A stretch of 64,000 bases of DNA from BOG-1155 sp963717985. Lineage in GTDB: Bacteria; Desulfobacterota; Syntrophorhabdia; Syntrophorhabdales; WCHB1-27. The DNA is taken from assembly GCA_963717985.1 (NCBI GenBank), contig CAVQYC010000004.1, forward strand, positions 744,001 through 808,000, given 5' to 3'. The position numbers were made by a program, and so were the translations under genes. The notes beneath the pieces were generated by a model. The model made no database searches, was not told the DNA's origin, and saw only the letters and a program-made list of their open reading frames with translations. The number at the start of each line of letters is the position of its first letter. Position 1 is the stretch's first letter. This document shows positions 52,281-60,601 of this stretch, one piece after another.

Positions 52281-52331
52281 CATTGTCAAATAGGGGCCTG
52301 TGAATCTGTCGCAGGCCCCTATTTGACAATG
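52281..52331. terminator. Perfect 20-bp inverted repeat
   Basis: Arms 52281-52300 and 52312-52331 are perfectly complementary over 20 bases (CATTGTCAAATAGGGGCCTG and its complement) around an 11-base loop. It lies 96 bases after the SDR stop and 77 bases before the sensor kinase. There is no T run, so it may be a factor-independent terminator of weak type, an mRNA-stabilising hairpin, or a mobile-element end. Confidence 0.6.
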
Positions 52332-52407
52332 GAGAGACGGTAGCGTACTAGTATGATTAAGACCTTGTGATGTCGAGCCTTTCAAGTGAGCCGATGGAAG
52401 ACGGTTT

Positions 52408-55233
52408 ATGGGCATGTATATAGAAACAGGCGTCGGAAAGGCGCTTGCGGGTAAAGACATCGAGATGGGAAGGAGGGCCGCTGCCGAGGCCATCCAACAG
52501 TTAACTCATTTCAAGCCTACGCTGACCCTGGTGTTCATCTCATCGGAACTCAATATTGAAGAAGTGAACAGAGGCGTGCGGGAGGTTGTCGGAGCGTGTA
52601 CGGTAATAGGCACGAGCTCGGCAGGGGAAATAGCCAACGAACACTTTACGCACAGCGTCGTGGTTGCTGTTCTTGCATCACCTCGGCTGCGGGTGAAGGC
52701 GGGTGTCGGAAAGGACGTGACATCCGATTTCAAGAAAGCCGTCAACCAGGCATTAATGAACGCGGGCGTCTCCGAGTATTTCGACTCCGAGCACCCGCTG
52801 CACCAGATGCTGCATATGTCCACTTCCAGGAAGGCAGGTCTTTCGCCGGTATTCCTGATCGTATTCTCGCCGGGCGCCACAAAAAGACAGGTATCTCTGA
52901 GCCATGACATCCACACCGAGCTGCGGAAGGCCTCCGGGAACCGCATCCCCATATTCGGAGGGACCTCTTCAGATTACTTTCATTTCGAAGCGAACTACCA
53001 GATCGTGAACGATTGCGTGTACAGCGACGCAGTCGTTCTTGCCTTTGTCGAAGCGGAAATCCTTTTTGGACTGGGAATGGCCCATGGTTTTTCCACGACT
53101 ACAAAGCGCGCCCTCATAACGAAGGCTTCGGGCCACGTCGTCCACGAGCTTGACAACAGACCGGCAGTTGAAGTATGCAGCGAGCTTCTCGGCGTCCCTA
53201 TCGAGCACCTGGGCGACGGGGTAATCTGGTTCAGCCAATTCCCGTTCGGTACCGTGGACGTGTATGGAAACTCTCTTCTCCATGTACCGGAGTGTGTCCT
53301 CCCCGATGGCTCCATCCAGTTCGGACCTCTTATGAGAAACGACCAGGTTCTCACCCTCATGCGCGCCACGCCCGACGATATAGTAGAGGCGGGTCTCTCT
53401 TCTTACAACAACGCTATCAGGCAGGGAGGGCTAAAGAAACCCTCCTTTGCCTTCATGTTCTCCTGCGCATTGAGAAGGAGGCTGATGGGAGACGATGAGT
53501 GGAAGGAGATGAACCTTCTCCGCAGCAAGGCCAGAATACCCGTGTGCGGCTTTTACACCTTTGGGGAGCAAGGCATGTCTGCTGACGGCATGCCCGTCTA
53601 TTCCAATCAGTCGGTATGCACCCTCGTCTTTTCCGACGAGCTCAATCCCATCAGCGCCTTCTTGCACAAGGGGAAGCGTATCTATTACGAATTTGCGTCA
53701 CAATTGAAAAAAAAAGAAGCTCAGATGAAGGTGATGAGCAAAATCAGCCAGATCATACAGGAAGAAAGCGACCCGACTCGGCTGCTCACACAATTGTCCG
53801 ACAGGCTTAACAATATTTTCCCATGGGCTGATTGGCGATTTTATCTCTCAGCGAGTGTCGCACACGCCTTTTACCTGGTGAAAATGCGGTCCGATGAAGG
53901 ATTTCCTCCACAGGTAAGCGACGGGAAGATGCCCCGGGGCTTTACCTCTATCCGGCTTACCAGCCATGGCAGGCAGTTGGGCGTTCTGCTGGCGAAGGAG
54001 AAGGCGGGAGCGGTATTCCCCTATGAGGAGGACATGGCACTCGCAAAAACAATCGCGAGACTTACCGCCAGGGGTTTGCAGAGGATGGAAATAGACAGGA
54101 GGCTGACGAGGAAGCTGGTGCAGTTGGAAGTGCTGAACCGGCTGAGTCATGAAGTCTCAAAATCGATCAGCGCGAACACAAAGCTCAAAAATGTCATAAA
54201 ACACGTGAGACGCATCCTTAAGTTTTCGATGGTAAGTCTCTGGCTCGTCGATCCTGCGTACGAGCTCCTTATCAGAGAAGCCTCCGATGAAGACAGAGAG
54301 TCAAGACTGGCAAATCGTTACACGCAGTACGACGAAGACCTCGCAAAGTGGCAGATCGGGAATTGCCGGCCCACCTCGATAGACGATTTCTCCAAGGATG
54401 GCTGTTTTGTGCACGCCACTCCCCCTCCCGCGATGGCGTTTATCTCGCTGCCCATTTCCAGTAAGGGACACATCATAGGTATTCTCAACCTTTTCTGGAG
54501 GACCGGCGCAGAACTCTCCCTCCAGCACGATCAGACAAAAGAGACCGTGGAGTTTCTCACCGGCATCGTGAACCACCTGGCCATATTCATCGAAAACAAA
54601 TATCTTCAGAAGCACACGACCTTTCTGAAGGAAATCCATCACCGGTTAAAGAACAATTTACAGAATGTCGCCAGTATTCTGCGGCTGCAAATCCGGCGTT
54701 TGGAGGGAATGTCGGCCGAGCAGGCACTGAATGACAGCATCACCCGCATTATGAGTATTGCCGTCGTTCACGAAACGCTCTGCCGGGGAGATATCGGGAT
54801 GGTGGACCTGCGCACGTTAATCGGCAATGTGAGTGGAATCTCCCTCGCCGGCCAGATAGAACCCAGTATGACGGTCGATATCTCAGGGCCGAGCGTGATG
54901 ATCCCGTCGAGGGAAGCCACATCCCTCGCGCTCGTGGTCAACGAGTTAATCCAGAACGCCGCCAGGCATGGATACAAGGGACAGGCCGAGGGCAAGCTTT
55001 CGATAACACTGGAGCAGTGTGCAAAAAACATATCGGTAACAATCCGGGATGACGGCCGTGGATTGCCGGAAGGCTTCAGCCTCGAGAATGACGGCAATCT
55101 CGGTCTCACCATTGTTCGCACCCTGGTCAAGGACGATCTGCGCGGCAGATTTATCCTGAACGGCGAGGACGGGACGGCTGCCCGGATCACGTTTCCTTTG
55201 CCCAAAGACTATTATGAGCTGAGAAGGTCATGA
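52408..55233 (+). CDS. FIST-domain hybrid-type sensor histidine kinase
   Basis: 941 residues. A FIST-N region (about 30-230: CTVIGTSSAGEIANE) and FIST-C region (about 230-410) bind small ligands such as amino acids. A GAF-like part follows (570-730). The HisKA_2 phosphoacceptor is EIHHRLKNNLQNVASILRLQ near residue 747, and the ATPase N-box is LVVNELIQNAARHG near 850. It overlaps the ANTAR regulator by 4 bases (ATGA). Likely senses a substrate of the neighbouring transporter. Confidence 0.9.
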   Translation: MGMYIETGVGKALAGKDIEMGRRAAAEAIQQLTHFKPTLTLVFISSELNIEEVNRGVREVVGACTVIGTSSAGEIANEHFTHSVVVAVLASPRLRVKAGVGKDVTSDFKKAVNQALMNAGVSEYFDSEHPLHQMLHMSTSRKAGLSPVFLIVFSPGATKRQVSLSHDIHTELRKASGNRIPIFGGTSSDYFHFEANYQIVNDCVYSDAVVLAFVEAEILFGLGMAHGFSTTTKRALITKASGHVVHELDNRPAVEVCSELLGVPIEHLGDGVIWFSQFPFGTVDVYGNSLLHVPECVLPDGSIQFGPLMRNDQVLTLMRATPDDIVEAGLSSYNNAIRQGGLKKPSFAFMFSCALRRRLMGDDEWKEMNLLRSKARIPVCGFYTFGEQGMSADGMPVYSNQSVCTLVFSDELNPISAFLHKGKRIYYEFASQLKKKEAQMKVMSKISQIIQEESDPTRLLTQLSDRLNNIFPWADWRFYLSASVAHAFYLVKMRSDEGFPPQVSDGKMPRGFTSIRLTSHGRQLGVLLAKEKAGAVFPYEEDMALAKTIARLTARGLQRMEIDRRLTRKLVQLEVLNRLSHEVSKSISANTKLKNVIKHVRRILKFSMVSLWLVDPAYELLIREASDEDRESRLANRYTQYDEDLAKWQIGNCRPTSIDDFSKDGCFVHATPPPAMAFISLPISSKGHIIGILNLFWRTGAELSLQHDQTKETVEFLTGIVNHLAIFIENKYLQKHTTFLKEIHHRLKNNLQNVASILRLQIRRLEGMSAEQALNDSITRIMSIAVVHETLCRGDIGMVDLRTLIGNVSGISLAGQIEPSMTVDISGPSVMIPSREATSLALVVNELIQNAARHGYKGQAEGKLSITLEQCAKNISVTIRDDGRGLPEGFSLENDGNLGLTIVRTLVKDDLRGRFILNGEDGTAARITFPLPKDYYELRRS

Positions 55234-55793
55234 GCTTTCGGATTTTGATTGCAGACGATGAGCCGCTCATACGGATCGACCTGAAAGAGCTGCTGGAGGG
55301 CATCGGCCACCGGGTGGTCGGCGAGGCAAGGGATGGCCGGGAAGCTCATGAATTGATCAAGCAGAAGAAGCCGGACATAGTCATACTGGACATAAAGATG
55401 CCCTATGTGAGCGGGATAGACCTGGCAAGAAAGATAGCCGACCGCTACCCTGTTGTGCTGCTCACCGCATATTCGGAGCGGCAGCTCATCGAGCAGGCAC
55501 GGGATGCGGGAGTCATGGCCTATCTCACCAAGCCCTTCCGCGAGGAAGAACTTGCACCGGCAATCGAGCTCTCTGTAAGGCATTTCCTCGATAAGTCGAG
55601 CCTCGCCGACCGTGTGCTGCGGCTGAAGGAGGAGCTCGATACGCGTAAGCTCATCGAGAGGGCAAAAGGGCTCCTTATGGAATCGGAATATCTCACTGAG
55701 GCTCAGGCCTATCGCCGCATGCAGAAAATGAGCATGGACAAAAATAAGTCGTTAAAAGAGGTGGCGCAAGCTGTCATCACCATGCTGGGGTAG
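55230..55793 (+). CDS. ANTAR-domain response regulator (antiterminator)
   Basis: 187 residues. The receiver domain has ADDEPLIR (D9, D10), the phosphorylation site D54 in VILDIKMP and K106-like Lys in LTKPF. Residues about 125-187 form an ANTAR domain (LIERAKGLLMESEYLTEAQAYRRMQKMS, KSLKEVAQAVI), an RNA-binding antitermination fold as in AmiR, NasR and EutV. Coupled to the FIST kinase, which is its probable phosphodonor. Confidence 0.92.
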   Translation: MSFRILIADDEPLIRIDLKELLEGIGHRVVGEARDGREAHELIKQKKPDIVILDIKMPYVSGIDLARKIADRYPVVLLTAYSERQLIEQARDAGVMAYLTKPFREEELAPAIELSVRHFLDKSSLADRVLRLKEELDTRKLIERAKGLLMESEYLTEAQAYRRMQKMSMDKNKSLKEVAQAVITMLG

Positions 55794-55849
55794 GTATTTT
55801 TGCAAAAAGCTTTAATCGCACGCTCACACAAACCATCAGGAGGGAAGTC

Positions 55850-56155
55850 ATGATCTACGTAGTTGTCTCCGTACGCGTGAAGGCAGGCAAGATGCCCGAG
55901 TTCCTTGGGTTATTCGGATCGGTCGCACCCCTCGTAAGAAAAGAGAAGGGCTGCGTCCAGTATGTGGCCGCAACGGATTTCCACAGTGGTCTGCCGCCGC
56001 AGGTCCTCGATAAGGACGTGGTCACGGTCCTCGAAAAGTGGGAGGACATCGAAGCGCTCCGGAACCATCTTGCCGCTCCCCACATGGCGGCATTTTTTGA
56101 AAATGAAAAAAGTCTGACAGAAGGTAGCTCCATCAAGATCGTGACAGAAGCGTAG
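55850..56155 (+). CDS. Antibiotic biosynthesis monooxygenase (ABM) domain protein
   Basis: 101 residues: MIYVVVSVRVKAGKMPEFLGLFGS, RKEKGCVQYVAATD, VTVLEKWEDIEALRNHLAAPHMAAF. The small ferredoxin-like ABM fold, found in quinone-handling and other enzymes. Ribosome-binding site AGGAGGG upstream. Confidence 0.9.
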   Translation: MIYVVVSVRVKAGKMPEFLGLFGSVAPLVRKEKGCVQYVAATDFHSGLPPQVLDKDVVTVLEKWEDIEALRNHLAAPHMAAFFENEKSLTEGSSIKIVTEA

Positions 56156-56185
56156 CATCCCGTAGTAGGCGCGATTAGGGCAGTA

Positions 56186-56998
56186 TTACCGTTTGGGCCC
56201 TGGTTTCGCGGGCAATGCGGGCATTGCCCGTATTGCCAGGCAATCGTACACCACGCGATCAGCCTGGTAGACGACCGTATCGCGCTTCACCACGCGCCAT
56301 CCTCCGTTTTCGAAGACTCCTTTCGACGCAATTGCATCCATGAGTCCCATGGCTGCATCGAGCAATTCCACGAGAGCGGGATTCTGGGCAAGCACCACGT
56401 ACTTCAATCCGGGGGCGCTCACCAGGGTAACCGGCTCGATCAGGAGATTCGACAAATCCTGCGCGGGGACTTCCTCGACCGCCGCCCTGGCCTGGAGCTG
56501 GATCATCCGCGCCCGCGTGTCGGGACCTACCGCCTCTTTCGTGGAGCTGATTAAATCGAGCAGATCATCCCTGACTTCGTTCAGCTCCTTCGCTGAGCGC
56601 CAGTTCTCTTTCTCGCCGTAGGCGTGAAGGGCCTTGGCAAGGATGGAGATCTCCCTCAGATAGTGATTGCGCTGGTTAGCGGGCACGAAATACATGGCTA
56701 CGATTGAGACGGGAATTCCGTCGGGCGCCCCGTAATCGATGCCTGTCGGACTCCATCCCACCACGCACATGAGGTCCTCGTCAAAAGGCACCCGCGCATG
56801 GGGGCATGCCCAGCCTTTACCGAGGGCCGTGGTGACAGTGCTCTCCCTTGACATTACCAGCCCCACCACGTCGGTGCCCGCGGGAACCGACGGGATCGCC
56901 TCGAGAATGTGCGCCAGAAACTGCAGGGCGTCGTACTTGTCGTTATCGGGCAGCTCGATCAATCTCCCCTCTTGCAGGGCGTCGAGAAGGGTATCCAT
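56186..56998 (-). CDS. PTS EIIA (fructose/nitrogen type)-like protein coupled to MgtA
   Basis: 270 residues. Residues 1-150 are an EIIA-type-2 domain with the phosphorylatable His67 in GWACPHARVPF. The C-terminal 120 residues (LSNLLIEPVTLVSAPGLKYVVLA, WRVVKRDTVVYQADRVVYDCLA) are an additional domain I do not recognise. The start is 3 bases after the mgtA stop, so the two are co-translated. It may link metal transport to PTS phosphorylation state. Confidence 0.82.
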   Translation of the reverse strand: MDTLLDALQEGRLIELPDNDKYDALQFLAHILEAIPSVPAGTDVVGLVMSRESTVTTALGKGWACPHARVPFDEDLMCVVGWSPTGIDYGAPDGIPVSIVAMYFVPANQRNHYLREISILAKALHAYGEKENWRSAKELNEVRDDLLDLISSTKEAVGPDTRARMIQLQARAAVEEVPAQDLSNLLIEPVTLVSAPGLKYVVLAQNPALVELLDAAMGLMDAIASKGVFENGGWRVVKRDTVVYQADRVVYDCLAIRAMPALPAKPGPKR

Positions 56999-57000
56999 AA

Positions 57001-59652
57001 TTAATTATCTCCATAGTGTGTGAAGAACCACGTCTTCACAGCGTGCGTGAGAAGGGCATAGCAAAAAAGGAAAGAGGCAATCCACGCCCAGTAGATGGGG
57101 GGTAGAGGAACCATGCCGAGGGCCGCCGCGAAGGACGAGTACGGCAGCCAGGCGCCGATGGCCATGATGGTGAGGGTGGTGAGGGTCATAGGGAGAGACG
57201 CCCGGCTTTGGATAAAAGGTATCCGCCGGGTCCTGATAATATGGACTATCAGAGTTTGGGTGAGGAGCGACTCCACGAACCATCCGGTCTGAAAGAGCCT
57301 TGCGAGGGCCTCGTGCTGATGAGGCGCCAATGTCGGATCGACGTAGGCGCTGCACCTGAAGAAGAACCACATCAAGGCGAAGGTGGCATAGTCAAAGACG
57401 GAACTGACCGGCCCGATAAACACCATAAAGCGCTTGATATTGGCGATGTTCCATTTCAGGGGTCCGGCGATCTGCTCACGATCCACATTGTCCATGGGGA
57501 TGCCTGTCTGGGAGAAATCGTAAAGGAGGTTATTGACGAGAACCTGCACCGGCAGCATGGGCAGGAAGGGCAAGAGGTAGCTTGCACCGATGACGCTGAA
57601 CATGTTTCCGAAGTTGGAGCTTGCCCCCATGCGTATATATTTGACGATGTTTGCGAAGACCTTCCGTCCTTCAATGATCCCCTCGTGAAGGACAAGCAGG
57701 CTCTTCTCCAGGAGCACGATGTCCGCGGCCTCCTTCGCGACGTCAACGCCTGAGTCTACCGAGATGCCGACGTCGGCCGCTTTGAGGGCAGGCGCATCGT
57801 TAATGCCGTCTCCCATAAAACCTACCACGTGGCCGTTCGATCGCAGGTTGCGGACAATCTCCTCCTTCTGCGACGGTGAAAGTTTTACGAAGATGTCTGC
57901 CTCCCGCACCGTTTTCGAGAAGAACTCGGGGGAGAGCCCGGACAGCTCGGACCCGGTAACAATCCGTTCCCTTGAGAGACCCACGTCCCGGCAGACTTTT
58001 TGAGTGACCAGGTGATTGTCCCCGGTCAGGACTTTGACCCGCACGCCTGCCTCATTCAGTAAATCGAGGGCTTGCGCGGCCGAAACCTTCGGCGGATCGA
58101 AAAATGCAATATACCCGAGCAGGATGAGCCGGCATTCGTCTGCCGTGGTAAAGGCGCGTTTGTCCTGGGGAAATTCACGGTAGGCTATACCCAGCACCCG
58201 GAAGCCGTCCCTGTTGAACCCTTCGACCTCTTCGAACAGGTCCGCCCTGATCATGGGGATGAGCGGGTAGACTTCATCACCGATTTGATAGTGTGTACAG
58301 CAAGCGTAGATCTCCTCCACGGCGCCTTTGCAGATAAGCACGTTGTCGCCCTCGTAATCGACCACAACCGACATCCGGCGCCGCTGAAAATCGAAGGGCA
58401 GCTCATCGACGAGGGTGCAATCCCGTTCAACATCCAGATCGACATGCTTGAGGACCGCCCGGTCTATCAGGTTGCGCAGGCCCGTCTGGTAGTAGCTGTT
58501 GAGGTACGCGTAAGTAAGCGCATCGGTGCTCGGGTGACCGATAATGTCAACGCTGCGCTCCAGCACCACCTTATCCTCGGTAAGGGTGCCTGTCTTGTCG
58601 GTACAGAGGATGTCGATGGCGCCCAAGTTCTGAATCGATGGAAGCCGCTTGACTATGACCTTTTTTTTGGCCATCGCGAGCGCCCCTTTAGCCAGGTTCA
58701 CGGTAACGATCATGGGCAGCATCTCCGGGGTGAGCCCGACGGCCACCGACAGGCCGAACAGAAGGGCCTCCACCCAGTCGCCCTTGGTCATCCCCACGAT
58801 GAAGAACACCGCGCATACCATAACCACCATGAACCGGATCATGAGCCAGGTGAAGGAGCGTATGCCCCGGTCAAAGCTTGTTTCTTCCCTGCCCTCGGCC
58901 AGCCGCTCGGAAATGGACCCGAAGATGGTATGCTTTCCCGTGTGTACCACCAGGCCCCGAGCCGAGCCGCTCGTCACCGTACTGCCGAGAAAACAGGCGT
59001 TTAGCAGCTCCAGGGCGGGCCTGTCCGGTACCTTGTCTGCCTCGGCCGTCTTTTCAACGGCCATGGACTCCCCGGAAAGGGCGGACTGGCTGACAAAGAA
59101 GTCCTTCGCGGCCAGGAGGCGCAGATCGGCGGGGATAAGTGATCCGGCTTGCAGGAGCACCACGTCACCCGGGACGACTTCCGATATCTTGATCTCAACT
59201 TCCTTGCCGTTCCTCAAGGCAACCGTCCGTGACTGCACCCGTTTTCCAAGGGTCTCGACAGCCCGATTCGACCGGCTGTCCAGAATATAGGAAAGGCCGA
59301 CACTCAGAAGGACCATCGTACTGACGATAAATGTCGACTTTATCTCTCCGATTACGCCGCTGAGCACCGCGATCAGCAGCAACTGAATGACCAGAGGGCT
59401 CTTGCAGCGGTGGACGATGTCGGCCCAGAAGCCAAGCCGTTTCGAATGGGACATTTCGTTCGGACCATATTGGTCAAGACGCTGTTCGACCTCTTCGCTG
59501 CCAAGGCCCTGAGCGGTCGTTCGGAGCATGTCCATGGCTTCGGCTACGGGGAGCATACAAAGATCGATAAGGCGACGCTCGTCTTCCGTGGCGTCCCGAT
59601 GGTTATTGCCTTTGAGGGAATCGGGGACCGATTTTATTACGTGATTGCTCAT
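57001..59652 (-). CDS. mgtA: Magnesium-translocating P-type ATPase, MgtA type
   Basis: 883 residues from ATG 59652 (AGGAAG upstream). The phosphorylated Asp is in ILCTDKTGTLTEDK (about 352); VSQSALSGES is the A-domain TGES equivalent; GLTPEMLPMIVTVNLAKGA is the MgtA signature of membrane segment 4, and MGDGINDAPALKAADVGISVD is the hinge. Length, motifs and ten predicted helices match MgtA/MgtB. The 335-base upstream region does not show a recognised magnesium leader. Confidence 0.93.
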   Translation of the reverse strand: MSNHVIKSVPDSLKGNNHRDATEDERRLIDLCMLPVAEAMDMLRTTAQGLGSEEVEQRLDQYGPNEMSHSKRLGFWADIVHRCKSPLVIQLLLIAVLSGVIGEIKSTFIVSTMVLLSVGLSYILDSRSNRAVETLGKRVQSRTVALRNGKEVEIKISEVVPGDVVLLQAGSLIPADLRLLAAKDFFVSQSALSGESMAVEKTAEADKVPDRPALELLNACFLGSTVTSGSARGLVVHTGKHTIFGSISERLAEGREETSFDRGIRSFTWLMIRFMVVMVCAVFFIVGMTKGDWVEALLFGLSVAVGLTPEMLPMIVTVNLAKGALAMAKKKVIVKRLPSIQNLGAIDILCTDKTGTLTEDKVVLERSVDIIGHPSTDALTYAYLNSYYQTGLRNLIDRAVLKHVDLDVERDCTLVDELPFDFQRRRMSVVVDYEGDNVLICKGAVEEIYACCTHYQIGDEVYPLIPMIRADLFEEVEGFNRDGFRVLGIAYREFPQDKRAFTTADECRLILLGYIAFFDPPKVSAAQALDLLNEAGVRVKVLTGDNHLVTQKVCRDVGLSRERIVTGSELSGLSPEFFSKTVREADIFVKLSPSQKEEIVRNLRSNGHVVGFMGDGINDAPALKAADVGISVDSGVDVAKEAADIVLLEKSLLVLHEGIIEGRKVFANIVKYIRMGASSNFGNMFSVIGASYLLPFLPMLPVQVLVNNLLYDFSQTGIPMDNVDREQIAGPLKWNIANIKRFMVFIGPVSSVFDYATFALMWFFFRCSAYVDPTLAPHQHEALARLFQTGWFVESLLTQTLIVHIIRTRRIPFIQSRASLPMTLTTLTIMAIGAWLPYSSFAAALGMVPLPPIYWAWIASFLFCYALLTHAVKTWFFTHYGDN

Positions 59653-60050
59653 GTCGAAGCTTCCTGTTCCGCTCAACCGAGTATTGACTTGTTTATTTAC
59701 TGCCTATTTACTTGTTGCAGAAGCGAAGGAGGGAAAAGCTCTCCCCTCAGGAACCGCTAAGGCTCAAGAGGAGATAGAGGAAAAGCTTAGGCGAATATTC
59801 CTCTCATGCCTTGAGCAGGAGCGGTTTCGCTCCTATTACACAAATGCTGACCGCCAGGGTCGTCTTCCATTCGGAAACCACTCCTTAAGAATAACCTTCG
59901 TTCGAAACTTTAAGCCCGGTCTCCCATTTTGTCAACAGGAAATTATCCGAGGAAATTGACCGAGGACACCCTGAAAAAAGAGAGGAGTTGTCCTCTTATA
60001 GTATTATAGGTCCTCTACGGATTATGAGACCCTATCCCCCCGGCACTTTA
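59653..60050. other. Region upstream of mgtA, no gene seen
   Basis: Several open frames exist but none has a credible start or recognisable protein. GGAGC (59819-59823) and GCTCC (59830-59834) give a small hairpin. A regulatory leader of mgtA may lie here, but I cannot define it. Confidence 0.35.
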
Positions 60051-60383
60051 CTATTTGGCCTTCTTGGCGGTCAACCATCTGATCCCGAAGAATATCGTCG
60101 CGATAATGGAAAGGGTGTAGACAATATCGATGTGGAGAGCCCAGCGGAGCGCAGCGTTCATTTCCCCCGGTTGTGAAAAGAATTGCCGCCCGGCAAGACG
60201 GCTCATGAAAACGTCCGTAGGGATTTTTGTCCAGGCGCCTGCTCTTATCCAAAGATAGATCTGATAGGCAAGAATAATCATGTATGCCGCGCTGAACAAT
60301 ATGTAGAGGGCGTGGGAACCCCTGTTCAGAACTGTTCCCACAATCGATACCGCCATTTTATTATCGGTGATTCTTTCGGACAC
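60051..60383 (-). CDS. Small membrane protein
   Basis: 110 residues from the GTG at 60383, which has AAAGGAGC upstream. Two or three hydrophobic helices (HALYILFSAAYMIILAYQIYLWI; VYTLSIIATIFFGIRWL) flank a short soluble part. No family recognised. The frame continues up to 60464, but the ribosome-binding site favours this start. Confidence 0.65.
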   Translation of the reverse strand: MSERITDNKMAVSIVGTVLNRGSHALYILFSAAYMIILAYQIYLWIRAGAWTKIPTDVFMSRLAGRQFFSQPGEMNAALRWALHIDIVYTLSIIATIFFGIRWLTAKKAK

Positions 60384-60601
60384 GGTAAAAGCTCCTTTCA
60401 AGCGATCGTAGGCAACTGCATCCCCCCGCTCCCTGGCCTGAAAACAAAAAAAGCCAACCTTCATCAGGCGGCTTGGCTGTCTGATGGGGAAGATTCACGT
60501 TAAACTATCCAAGACCCGTCGCTTTCCGTCCTATGACCGCCCATGGTGTGCCTTTTTCAAATTGCGGTGTTATGCTATACTGAACATCACCTTGGTGTCA
60601 A

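Noticed and set aside
59645..59959. A 104-codon frame upstream of mgtA as a gene
   Set aside because: No ribosome-binding site or recognisable sequence, and its start lies antisense inside the mgtA start region.
59653..59990. Magnesium riboswitch (M-box) before mgtA
   Set aside because: Only a small GGAGC/GCTCC hairpin was seen; the conserved M-box helices could not be traced by eye.
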